Positions 1 through 7,663 of a DNA stretch of 64,000 bases are shown in pieces; position 1 is the first letter of the stretch, and each line of letters opens with the position of its first letter. Below the pieces are notes generated by a model. The model searched no databases, was not told where the DNA came from, and was given only the letters and a program-made list of their open reading frames with translations. The DNA is from Hyphomonas sp. (GTDB taxonomy: Bacteria; Pseudomonadota; Alphaproteobacteria; Caulobacterales; Hyphomonadaceae). A program made the translations under genes and the position numbers. The stretch covers positions 1 to 64,000 of the forward strand of contig VMTE01000011.1 of NCBI GenBank assembly GCA_013791775.1. Reading direction: 5' to 3'.

Positions 1-1
1 G

Positions 2-316
2 GCCGCCGTCGTCGGCTATCCGCACGACATCAAGGGGCAGGGCATCTACGCCTATGTCACGCTGCGCCAGGGCGTCGTCTCGGATGACGCGCTGCGCAAG
101 AACCTCGTCCAGCACGTCCGCAACGAGATCGGCCCCATCGCGTCGCCGGATCTCATCCAGTTTGCCCCCGGCCTGCCGAAAACCCGCTCCGGCAAGATCA
201 TGCGCCGCATCCTGCGCAAGATCGCCGAGAACGAGTTCTCCAGCCTCGGCGACACCTCCACCCTCGCCGACCCCGAAGTCGTCACCGACCTGATCGAGAA
301 TCGCCAGAACAGGTGA
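2..316 (+). CDS. acs: Acetyl-CoA synthetase, C-terminal fragment (5' end outside window)
   Basis: The first 104 codons visible are the C-terminal lid domain of an AMP-forming acyl-CoA synthetase, which makes acetyl-CoA from acetate, ATP and CoA. The frame is open from base 2 to a TGA at 314-316. It shows the family's signature [11 protein letters not shown]; the lysine of SGK (residue 65 of the fragment) is the residue that is acetylated to switch these enzymes off in well-studied members. The sequence [16 protein letters not shown] just upstream is typical of acetyl-CoA synthetase rather than longer-chain ligases. The N-terminal catalytic domain is outside the window, so a propionyl-CoA synthetase cannot be fully excluded. 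Confidence 0.88.
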   Translation, partial: AAVVGYPHDIKGQGIYAYVTLRQGVVSDDALRKNLVQHVRNEIGPIASPDLIQFAPGLPKTRSGKIMRRILRKIAENEFSSLGDTSTLADPEVVTDLIENRQNR

Positions 317-397
317 TGGCTTGAAGTCCCGTCTCGAGATCAGCGGTAGCAACCGGCAACACGGGCCCAAGCCGCACAGGCGGCGTACCCGCCGGCC

Positions 398-1672
398 CTA
401 ATCCTCGCCCTCGCGGACTTCGCCGATGCCGTCTTTCATGCCGAAGCGGGCATAGACGAACATCGCCGCCAGCATCAGCGCGCAGAGCACGAAGGGCAGG
501 TCCGGGTTGACATATTCGTACACGAACAATCCGAACAGCGGCGTCACGATATAGCCCATCCCGTTGGCCGAGATGACGAGGCCGGCCACATTGCCCTGCA
601 GCTGCGGCGGCACGGCGAGCGAGGCGCCGCTCGAGAAGCCCGGCCGGGCGAGGCCCTGTCCGAGACCGATCATGAACTGCGACAGGATCAGCGTGGCGTA
701 ATCGTTCGCGAAGATCATCATCAGCGCGCCGGCGAGCAGTGGCAGGCAGCCGACCCACATCAGCGTCTTGTTGCGCAGGCGCAGGCGCGGGATCAGCACC
801 AGCTGGGCGAGCAGCACGGCCACGGCGCCGACCGTGAAGGCCGGGCCGGTATAGGCCGCCGCCTCGCGGCCCGTGACGTTCATCTTGTCCATCACCGAGA
901 AGACGAAAACCTGCGTGAGCACGCCGGTGACCAGCGACAGGCAAACGGCATAGATCAGGAAGGGCAGCACGCGCTCGGTGCGCCAGAGGTGCTTGCCGGC
1001 GGCCTCGGCCTCGATGCGCACGGCGTCGGCGACGGGCGCGCGCGTCTCCGGCAGGCGGAACCAGATCAGCGCCGCCATGACGGCGGCGAGCACTGCGGTG
1101 AAGAGGGCAGGGGAGAGGATGCCGGCAGAGGCCGCCAATGCAGCGGCAAAGGCCGGGCCGATCACCGTGCCGACGCTGAAGCCGGAGGACAGGAAGGCGA
1201 TCTCGCCCTGGCGCTCGGCCTTGCTGGTCCGGTCCGCCACATAGGCCTGGGCGGCCGGGTTGGCGGCCGACCCGATGAGGCCGAACAGGGAGCGGGCCAG
1301 CGCGAGGCAGATGAAGACCGCGACGATGTTGGTCATCACGCCGCTCAGCGCAAAGGTGCCGGTCAGCCAGAGCAGGAACATCGACAGGGCATAACCGCCG
1401 AGACCGATCGCGGCGACGCGGCGCCGGCCCCAGATGTTCGAACGCTTGCCCCAGAACGGCGAGGTGATCGACCAGAGCAGCGCCGACAGCGAGAACACGG
1501 CCCCCGCCATCCAGTCCGGCATCGCCATCTCGCGCGTCAGCTGGGGCAACACGGCTGCCAGCAGCATCGTGTTGCCGGCGCCGATGGCCATCAGCGCGAA
1601 GAACAGAAGGATGAATGCGCTTCGCCGGTCCGGTCTCGGTTGATCGGGAAGGCGCTCTGTCTCACCAGTCAT
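398..1672 (-). CDS. MFS transporter (12-TM drug/metabolite efflux type)
   Basis: This is a 424-residue integral membrane protein with about twelve hydrophobic segments and a polar central loop near residues 205-235. That is the layout of the major facilitator superfamily, probably a proton-driven exporter in the inner membrane. The loop between TM2 and TM3 carries the MFS motif-A-like stretch FWGKRSNIWGRRR. The protein ends with a charged tail. It is divergent from motA, with about 120 bp between the starts. No regulator gene lies next to it and nothing indicates the substrate. Confidence 0.85.
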   Translation of the reverse strand: MTGETERLPDQPRPDRRSAFILLFFALMAIGAGNTMLLAAVLPQLTREMAMPDWMAGAVFSLSALLWSITSPFWGKRSNIWGRRRVAAIGLGGYALSMFLLWLTGTFALSGVMTNIVAVFICLALARSLFGLIGSAANPAAQAYVADRTSKAERQGEIAFLSSGFSVGTVIGPAFAAALAASAGILSPALFTAVLAAVMAALIWFRLPETRAPVADAVRIEAEAAGKHLWRTERVLPFLIYAVCLSLVTGVLTQVFVFSVMDKMNVTGREAAAYTGPAFTVGAVAVLLAQLVLIPRLRLRNKTLMWVGCLPLLAGALMMIFANDYATLILSQFMIGLGQGLARPGFSSGASLAVPPQLQGNVAGLVISANGMGYIVTPLFGLFVYEYVNPDLPFVLCALMLAAMFVYARFGMKDGIGEVREGED

Positions 1673-1794
1673 GCCGGTGTCTTCCGGCGCGCCGGGAGAA
1701 ATGTCCAGTGAGGACGTTGAGGCAAGGGTGAAACGCCGCCTTAAGATGCGTCTGGCTTACTCGGCGCGGACGTCGCTTGAGGAGTGTTCCGAAC

Positions 1795-2652
1795 GTGCTG
1801 CAGATCGCCGGGCTGATCATCGTTCTGGTTCTGGTCGGCGGCGGCCTTGTGGTCACCGGCGGACCGGCGGCCATGCAGGCGCTGCCGTTCGAACTGGCGC
1901 TGATCGGCGGCGCCGCCTTCGGCACGGTCCTGCTCGGCAACTCGCCGGACGTGGCGCGCGAAGCCTTCGCCGGATTTGGCCGCGCGTTCCGGGGCGCCCG
2001 CTGGCAGAAGGCAGACTACGCCGATCTGTTCGTGCTGCTGGGCACGCTGATGCGGCAGGCCAAGCGCGGCGGCTTTGTCGCCATCGAGGCGGACATCGAG
2101 ACGCCCGAAGAGTCGGCCATCTTCCAGGCCGCGCCGCGCATCCTGGAAGATCCTGCCGCCCGCACGCTGATCTGCGACGCGTTCCGCCTGATGGCGCTGG
2201 ACCTGGCCGACCCGGCGCGGGCTGACGCCCGGATGGAACAGGCGATCCATGCCCAGCTCGACAGGCGCCTGAAGGCGGTGGGCGCGCTCAACACGCTGGC
2301 CGATGCCCTGCCGGCCCTCGGCATCGTGGCGGCGGTGCTCGGCATCATCCGCACCATGAGCGCGATTGACCAGGATCCGGCGATCCTCGGGGTGATGATC
2401 GGCGCGGCCTTGCTCGGCACCTTCCTCGGGGTCTTTCTGGCCTACGGCCTGGTTGGCCCGATCGCTGCGCGCTACGCGCAGATCGTGGAGGAGGAGGCCG
2501 GCTTTCTCGATACGGTCCGCTCCGTCATCAGCCATTTCGGCGAAGGGGTGGCCCCGGCGCTTGCGGTCGAACTCGCCCGCACCTCGGTGCCGCCGCGCCT
2601 CCAGCCTGATCCGATGCCCGCGTCCCCCGTCCGCCTGCACCGGGCTGCCTGA
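1795..2652 (+). CDS. motA: Flagellar motor stator protein MotA
   Basis: A 285-residue inner-membrane protein of the MotA/TolQ/ExbB proton-channel family that works with MotB to drive flagellar rotation. The N-terminus LQIAGLIIVLVLVGGG and the following ELALIGGAA stretch are typical of MotA. The cytoplasmic loop has the RGGFVAIEADIE segment holding the conserved Arg and Glu that contact the rotor. The two functionally important prolines lie in ALPALGIVAAVLG and YGLVGPIA. I chose GTG 1795 because a GAGGAG ribosome site ends 10 nt before it and it starts the protein where other MotA proteins start; an in-frame TTG at 1777 overlaps that site. No motB is adjacent, as in Caulobacter, where the two are unlinked (from memory). 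Confidence 0.9.
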   Translation: MLQIAGLIIVLVLVGGGLVVTGGPAAMQALPFELALIGGAAFGTVLLGNSPDVAREAFAGFGRAFRGARWQKADYADLFVLLGTLMRQAKRGGFVAIEADIETPEESAIFQAAPRILEDPAARTLICDAFRLMALDLADPARADARMEQAIHAQLDRRLKAVGALNTLADALPALGIVAAVLGIIRTMSAIDQDPAILGVMIGAALLGTFLGVFLAYGLVGPIAARYAQIVEEEAGFLDTVRSVISHFGEGVAPALAVELARTSVPPRLQPDPMPASPVRLHRAA

Positions 2653-2723
2653 CGCGCCGGTTTGAAGGCCCGGCCGATCCGGTCTAGCCTGCGCCGCTCC
2701 AGCAGCAGCCAGGCCCCATCGTC

Positions 2724-3260
2724 ATGTCCCGCTTTGAAGAACTGATCCAGACCGTCGAAACCTATCAGGCGCTGGTCGAAGAGAACTACACCCGCATCCG
2801 GCGATTGGCCGAGGAGGTGCGCGGCGGCCTGTGCGATTATATCGGGGCGCCGGACGGCGTCTGTGTCCACCTCGTTCCGCCCGTCGGGGCGTTCGAGCCG
2901 CGCGCCTATGGCGATCTTGCCTTCTCGATTCCGCCGCGCGGGTTCCGGCCGCTCGGCCCGGTGGCGTTCGGGCTCGCCTTCCGGGTATCGAAGGAGGCCG
3001 ACTGGCTGCGCCTCAGGTTCGAGTGCCGCAAGACTGGCGACGACTTCGTGGTGGGGATCGAGGACGGGGCGGAATACACTTTCCGCCTGCCGATAGAGGA
3101 GGGCGATTCAGCCCCCTTCTATGCCCATATCTACCAGTACATCCTCAGCTGGTTTGAGGAAAATATCGAGAGTTACCGGGAAGGCACGTATGGTACGCGG
3201 GCCATCGGTTTCGGTCTGATGGACGAACCCAGTCCGCAACGCGCGATTGCAGAATCCTGA
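2724..3260 (+). CDS. Hypothetical protein, 178 aa
   Basis: I do not recognise this protein. It has a helical N-terminus (residues 1-35, rich in Glu, Arg and Leu), then a beta-rich middle with several Pro-Gly turns, and an acidic C-terminal part containing SWFEENIESYREGTYG. There is no signal peptide, membrane segment, cysteine pair or nucleotide-binding motif. Codon use is typical of the window, with strong third-position GC, so it is very likely a real gene. It lies 71 bp after motA on the same strand and could be cotranscribed, but nothing in it links it to motility. Confidence 0.7.
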   Translation: MSRFEELIQTVETYQALVEENYTRIRRLAEEVRGGLCDYIGAPDGVCVHLVPPVGAFEPRAYGDLAFSIPPRGFRPLGPVAFGLAFRVSKEADWLRLRFECRKTGDDFVVGIEDGAEYTFRLPIEEGDSAPFYAHIYQYILSWFEENIESYREGTYGTRAIGFGLMDEPSPQRAIAES

Positions 3261-3325
3261 GTTTGAATGACGAACGCTCATTTCCGGCATCAGAGTCCGT
3301 AATTTGAACTCGTCCGTAGGGCGAG

Positions 3326-3337
3326 AAAAATATTTTT
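3326..3337. other. AT palindrome between convergent genes
   Basis: AAAAATATTTTT is a perfect 12-bp palindrome. On the minus strand it directly follows a small hairpin, TGCCG-ATC-CGGCA. The block sits between two convergent stops (3260 and 3371) and may end transcription of the minus-strand metallopeptidase gene. The stem is only 5 bp, so this is weak. Confidence 0.3.
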
Positions 3338-3370
3338 GCCGGATCGGCAGAAAAATCGTCTTGACACGGA

Positions 3371-4090
3371 TTATTCGCCGGCGGCCTGCAACTCGGTGCC
3401 GTGAAGGCGCAGCCAGGCCCGCTGGCGTTGCCAGTCCGGGCAGCACCGGGCGACATGCGCCCAGAATTTTGCAGAATGGTTCATTTCCCGCAAATGCGCG
3501 CACTCGTGGGCTGCGACATAGTTAAGCACCTCCGGCGGGGCCATGATCAGGCGCCAGGAGAAGGCCAGCTGGCCATCGACCGTGCACGATCCCCAGCGCG
3601 AGCGGGTGTCCTTGACGGACACGCCCTTGGCGGAGACTTTCAGGACCTCGCAATGGCGGGTTACGGCGCGGGTGAGGTCGGCTTTTGCCTGCTTTTTCAG
3701 GAACCGCACGACCCGGGACGGGGTCGTCTCCGGATCGCCCGGAACCGAGAGAATGCGGGGGTCCCCAAGGTGAATCCGGGCAATCCGGCCCTCACCCTCG
3801 AGCGAGATCTCGCAATCCTCGCCCCTGTACTGGAAGATTTCACCGTCCTCGAATCGCGTTATCTCGGGCAGATGTTGCAGCCGCGTGGAAATCCAGTCGA
3901 CCCGCTCTGCCGCAAACGCGGCGGCGGCCTCGATCTGGCGGGACGACGGGGCTACAGCCACCGCTTCGCGGCGGCGTTCGTCGAGGCGGATGATCAAACG
4001 GCGCGCCTTGGCGTTGACCTCAAGGCGCACCTTGATCCGGTGTCCGCCTGCGGCGCGCAAGGTCATGGTCTGGCCATCATTCAAACGCAT
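3371..4090 (-). CDS. YgjP-like zinc metallopeptidase (DUF45/SprT-like fold)
   Basis: A 239-residue cytoplasmic protein of the YgjP/DUF45 group of predicted zinc-dependent metallopeptidases. The motif HECAH at residues 195-199, followed by HSAKFW with a third histidine at 205, matches the HExxH...HSxxFW zinc site. The preceding RWGSC and SWRLIMAPPEVLNYVAAHE blocks are also family hallmarks. I chose ATG 4090 because AGGTG lies about 8 nt upstream and the longer frame to 4141 would overlap the start of the divergent lipoprotein gene. Its substrate is not known. It is transcribed away from the lipoprotein at 4144 across a 53-bp gap. Confidence 0.85.
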   Translation of the reverse strand: MRLNDGQTMTLRAAGGHRIKVRLEVNAKARRLIIRLDERRREAVAVAPSSRQIEAAAAFAAERVDWISTRLQHLPEITRFEDGEIFQYRGEDCEISLEGEGRIARIHLGDPRILSVPGDPETTPSRVVRFLKKQAKADLTRAVTRHCEVLKVSAKGVSVKDTRSRWGSCTVDGQLAFSWRLIMAPPEVLNYVAAHECAHLREMNHSAKFWAHVARCCPDWQRQRAWLRLHGTELQAAGE

Positions 4091-4143
4091 GTATAAAACA
4101 CCTGTTGGGTCGCACACGGCCAACACAATCTGAGGGACCAAAT

Positions 4144-5898
4144 ATGAAATATCTGCTCACGGGCGTTGTCGCGCTCACTTTGCTTACGGGATGTGGGCAG
4201 AAAGACAAGGCAGCCGGCGGCGCGACTCCCGCGTCAGTTGTATTCAGCGCAGCCGATCTTCCGGATGTCTCGCTCCACAAAGGAGACCCAGCAACCGCTG
4301 GCGCCGCCCTGTCAACGCTCTCGCTGGCTGAGTCCGGCGCAGGCCGCCTGACCTTCTCCGGCCACAAGCTGGACGGCGACAAGGCTGTCTTCAACGACGT
4401 CGTCCTGTCGCTCCCCGCCGACACGTCCGGGCCGACGGTCACGGGCCCTTCGGACGAAGAGATCGCCGAAATGTGGACCTATATGGACATGGACGGCGAC
4501 GGCGCGGCCGATGACGGGTCGGGCGACACGATCGAGACGCTGAAATCCCAGATGCAGACCACCACCGAGCCGGCCATTCCGCCGGTAATCAAGGCGGCGA
4601 AGCTCGAATTCGACGGTCTCGGCGTGTTCGACGGCCAGACCAATTTCTCGCTGATGAAACTGTCGGACATCACGATCACCCCCGCCGAGGGCTCTGAAGA
4701 GCAGAGCACCGGCAAGATCGCCTCGATCGAACTCGTCAACCCGTCGCCGGAAACGGCGGCCTGGGTCGCCAGCCTGCTCGGCAAGGGCGAGCCAGCTCCG
4801 TTCCCGGAAGGCACCGCCCTGTCGTTTGACCGCTGGCTCGTCAGCGGCGTGAACTTCGACGTCTCCGACGCCAGCGGCACCGGCACCTTCACGGTCGACT
4901 CGATGCACATCTCGGATCTCAAGACCGAGAAGGCCGGCCTGTTGGGTCTGTCGAACCTGAAATTCGACTTCACGGAAGCCGAAGGCACCGACGTGAAGGT
5001 TTCGCTCGAAGGCTTCGGCGTCAAGGGTATCGACTACGGCCTCTTCTCCAAGGCCATCGAGAGCGGCGCCGGCGCAGGCGGTGATCCGGGCGCACTGGCG
5101 TCGGCCATTCAGGCCGACCCGGCAAACCCCGGCTACGATGCCATGCAGATGAAGGCGTTCAAGGCCGACATCGTCGGCGCCAGCGTCGACATGCCCTCGC
5201 TCACCTCGGCCGTCAGCCGGGACAAGCAGGGCCGTGCCACGAAAGTCGTCACCGACCCGTTCACCCTGACCATCGGTTCGCGCGACAATCCGGACGGCGA
5301 GGAATTCGCCAGCGCCCTGTCCACCCTCGGCTACGAAACGCTGACCTTCTCCGGCCAGGGCGAGTCGCTGTATGATCCGGATGCGGACATCGTGACGCTC
5401 GTGAAGGGCAAGAACTTCTGGAAACTGAATGACGGCTTCAAGCTCGACCTGTCGGCCAAGTATGCCGGCACGAAGGCCATCGCCGCCGCTCAGGTCGCCT
5501 CGCTTGACGAGACGGCCGATCCGGAAGCCATGCTGACCGCCATGATGGACAGCCTGGTCATCCACAATCTCGAAATCGGCCTCGACGATGACGGCATGCT
5601 GGACCGCGCCATCAACGCCTATGCGGCCCAATCGGGTGAAGATCCGGCCGCCGTGCGCTCGCAGCTGTCCGGCATGTTCGCCATGGCGCCGATGTTCGCG
5701 TCCAGCACGGGCATCGATGTTGCCGTCGTGACCGAACTGGCAACGGCCTTGTCGAGCTTCGTGACCGAACCGAAGGTGCTGACCATCACGCTGGCCCCGA
5801 AGGAGCCGATCAAGGCTCAGGCCTTCGTGGACGCGGCGTCGGATCCGGCGAAGAAGCTGACCAAGGAAACGCTCGGCTTCGCGGCCACCAACAAGTAG
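4144..5898 (+). CDS. Large putative lipoprotein of unknown function (584 aa)
   Basis: The N-terminus MKYLLTGVVALTLLTGCGQK is a lipoprotein signal with lipobox LTGC, so the mature protein is probably anchored in the envelope. The rest is acidic and rich in Ser, Thr and Asp, with many alternating hydrophobic strands. Segments such as GRLTFSGHKLDGDKAVFNDV near residue 70 and ETLTFSGQGESLYDPDADIV near residue 410 resemble each other, suggesting repeated beta structure. A DMDGDGAADDGSGD stretch near residue 120 looks like a calcium-binding loop. I recognise no family. The start at 4144 follows a GAGGG ribosome site, and a rho-independent terminator follows the stop, so it is probably monocistronic. 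Confidence 0.75.
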   Translation: MKYLLTGVVALTLLTGCGQKDKAAGGATPASVVFSAADLPDVSLHKGDPATAGAALSTLSLAESGAGRLTFSGHKLDGDKAVFNDVVLSLPADTSGPTVTGPSDEEIAEMWTYMDMDGDGAADDGSGDTIETLKSQMQTTTEPAIPPVIKAAKLEFDGLGVFDGQTNFSLMKLSDITITPAEGSEEQSTGKIASIELVNPSPETAAWVASLLGKGEPAPFPEGTALSFDRWLVSGVNFDVSDASGTGTFTVDSMHISDLKTEKAGLLGLSNLKFDFTEAEGTDVKVSLEGFGVKGIDYGLFSKAIESGAGAGGDPGALASAIQADPANPGYDAMQMKAFKADIVGASVDMPSLTSAVSRDKQGRATKVVTDPFTLTIGSRDNPDGEEFASALSTLGYETLTFSGQGESLYDPDADIVTLVKGKNFWKLNDGFKLDLSAKYAGTKAIAAAQVASLDETADPEAMLTAMMDSLVIHNLEIGLDDDGMLDRAINAYAAQSGEDPAAVRSQLSGMFAMAPMFASSTGIDVAVVTELATALSSFVTEPKVLTITLAPKEPIKAQAFVDAASDPAKKLTKETLGFAATNK

Positions 5899-5921
5899 GG
5901 CCGGTTACAGGCCACCTGTCA

Positions 5922-5958
5922 GGGGCGCGGCGGCTTCGGCTTCCGCGCCCTTTTCTTT
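5922..5958 (+). terminator. Rho-independent terminator after the large lipoprotein gene
   Basis: An 8-bp stem GGGCGCGG (5923-5930) / CCGCGCCC (5943-5950) with a 12-nt loop is followed at once by TTTTCTTT. It begins 25 nt after the lipoprotein stop codon. Confidence 0.85.
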
Positions 5959-5988
5959 GCCGCCGTCCCGGCGCATAGGCTTTCGCCC

Positions 5989-6810
5989 ATGAAACTTGCC
6001 TTTTTCGGAGACGTTGTCGGAAAGCCCGGCCGCAGCGCGGTGCAGTCGCACCTGCCCGGCCTGAAGGCGCGCCTGCGGCTCGACTTCGTGGTGGTCAACG
6101 GCGAGAACGCGGCCGGCGGGTTCGGCCTGACCAGCCAGATCGCCGAGGAATTCTTCGCGGCCGGCGCCGATTGCCTGACGCTCGGCGATCATGCCTGGGA
6201 CCAGCGCGAAGCCCTGACCTATATCGAACGCGAGCCGCGTCTCCTCCGCCCGCTGAACTATCCGCCCGCCGCCCGCGCGCCGGGGAAGGGGGCAGAGCTG
6301 TTCACGCTCGCGGACGGGCGCCGGGTGGGCGTCGTCCAGTTGCAGGGCAACGTGTTCATGCGCCAGTCGCTGGCTTGCCCGTTCGCGGCGGCAGATTCCG
6401 CGCTCGACCAGATGCCGCTCGGCGCGGTGGCCGATGCGATCATCGTGGACATCCACTGCGAGGCGACCTCGGAGAAGATGGCGATGGGCCATCACTGCGA
6501 CGGGCGCGCCAGCCTCGTCGTCGGCAGCCACACCCATGTCCCGACCGCCGACACGATGATCCTCACCGGCGGCACCGCCTACCAGACCGATGCCGGCATG
6601 TGCGGCGACTACGATTCGGTGATCGGCATGCAGAAGGAAGGTTCGTTGTACCGCTTCCAGTCGCAATTGCCGGGCGAGCGCTACCAGCCTGCCATCGGCG
6701 AAGGCACGCTCTGTGGCACCTATGTCGAGACCGACGACCGCACCGGCCTCGCCGTGCGCATCGAACCGATCCGCATCGGCGGCCGGCTCAGCCCGCAGGC
6801 GCCGGGCTGA
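5989..6810 (+). CDS. YmdB-type metallophosphoesterase (TIGR00282 family)
   Basis: A 273-residue dimetal phosphoesterase. In Bacillus the family member YmdB hydrolyses 2',3'-cyclic nucleotides and affects RNA turnover and multicellular behaviour. Metal-site motifs are all present: GDVVGKPGR at residues 7-15, GEN at 38-40, GDHAWD at 66-71, VDIHCEATSEK around 153-163 and GSHTHVPTAD at 179-188. Residue 67 is Asp where, from memory, the Bacillus enzyme has Asn. The product is cytoplasmic, with no signal peptide. It is alone on its strand, bounded by a terminator upstream and a palindromic repeat downstream. Its role in this organism is not evident. Confidence 0.88.
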   Translation: MKLAFFGDVVGKPGRSAVQSHLPGLKARLRLDFVVVNGENAAGGFGLTSQIAEEFFAAGADCLTLGDHAWDQREALTYIEREPRLLRPLNYPPAARAPGKGAELFTLADGRRVGVVQLQGNVFMRQSLACPFAAADSALDQMPLGAVADAIIVDIHCEATSEKMAMGHHCDGRASLVVGSHTHVPTADTMILTGGTAYQTDAGMCGDYDSVIGMQKEGSLYRFQSQLPGERYQPAIGEGTLCGTYVETDDRTGLAVRIEPIRIGGRLSPQAPG

Positions 6811-7122
6811 GGCCACCTGAGCCCATCACCGGCCCTCTCCACGTTCACTGCGATAATCTGTCGTCATCCCGGGATTTGCGCAGCAAATGCCCGGGACCCA
6901 GACCTCCCTTGCTCTGGGTCCCGGTCTTCGCCTCCGGCGAAACCGGGATGACGACCAACTGACGGCGCACGCGCCAAAGAGGTAGGGAGAGCGAGGGAAA
7001 CCACACTTATGCCTACAAAAATCGCCCCTCTGGAAAAATAAAATACAACCCCATCAAGCCGTTATAAAAAATTTCCCGAAACCTTGCGCCACCCCTCCGT
7101 GTGCGGAGTTATACTTGCGCGT
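6811..7122. other. Intergenic region with palindromic repeat and AT-rich segment
   Basis: This 312-bp gap holds the nested palindrome at 6860-6955 and, at about 7013-7083, a markedly AT-rich stretch (for example GGAAAAATAAAATACAA) that could hold the promoter of the small gene at 7123. I found no RNA gene or coding frame here. Confidence 0.6.
6860..6955. repeat. Nested palindromic intergenic element
   Basis: The outer arms are a perfect 13-bp inverted repeat, GTCGTCATCCCGG (6860-6872) and its complement (6943-6955). Inside are three further hairpins: ATTTGC-GCA-GCAAAT, a 12-bp pair CCGGGACCCAGA (6891-6902) / TCTGGGTCCCGG (6913-6924), and TTCGCC-TCC-GGCGAA. It resembles the short dispersed palindromes common in alphaproteobacterial intergenic DNA. 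A degraded look-alike occurs near 57575-57660. Confidence 0.8.
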
Positions 7123-7512
7123 ATGTGGTCCATCGCCCGCCTTCGCCGCCATCCGCATTTTGCCGATCATTTCGCGCATGTGCACCCGCTGTGCTGGCTG
7201 ATCCTCTGGTGGCAGCTGAACAACCTGATCCGCTGGTACGACACGGCCCGTCCCGAAGGTGTGCTCTATTCGATCAGCGAATGGGGCTTTATCACCGTTC
7301 GCTACATCGCCCCGCGCCCTGACCCCGCCGCCTACAGACCGATCCCCCGAACCTTCCGTCCCCTGACGGACGCGCGATGGGGCAGCGACCTTCCGGCCTG
7401 TCTCGGGCAAGAGACGCCATGCGCCCTCATTCTGCCCCGCAAGATCGAGGGAAGTGGCAGTGCGTCTCGCGGAGGGGCGGGGGCTCTGCCCGCACTCCCA
7501 AATACCAGCTAG
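7123..7512 (+). CDS. Small hypothetical protein (129 aa)
   Basis: The N-terminal half (residues 1-70) is protein-like, with a Trp/His-rich hydrophobic segment HPLCWLILWWQLNNLIRWY followed by a charged stretch ending in ITVRYIAPRP. The C-terminal third is Pro/Gly/Ala-rich and looks less constrained, so the true product may be smaller or the 3' end may be degraded. I used ATG 7123; an upstream ATG at 7084 is possible but has no ribosome site. The family is not recognised, and the call rests on codon bias and the AT-rich upstream region. Confidence 0.5.
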   Translation: MWSIARLRRHPHFADHFAHVHPLCWLILWWQLNNLIRWYDTARPEGVLYSISEWGFITVRYIAPRPDPAAYRPIPRTFRPLTDARWGSDLPACLGQETPCALILPRKIEGSGSASRGGAGALPALPNTS

Positions 7513-7522
7513 CCCCAAACCC

Positions 7523-7597
7523 CGCTCATCCCCGCGCAGGCGGGGACCTCGGGAGGCTCCATGCCTGACCCGGTCCCCGCCTGCGCGGGGATGAGCG
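7523..7597. repeat. Perfect 26-bp inverted repeat (REP-like element)
   Basis: Arms at 7523-7548 and 7572-7597 are exact reverse complements over 26 bp, separated by 23 nt. Each arm can also fold on itself (CCCCG-CGCAG-GCGGGG). It lies between a small plus-strand gene and the convergent monooxygenase gene, and may act as a bidirectional transcript end or be a mobile palindromic repeat. Confidence 0.85.
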
Positions 7598-7663
7598 GAT
7601 TTGAATGCAACTCAGCTCAAAAACCGGCCGGGCACCCCCGCGTCCGGCCCTTCGTGCTGCGCG

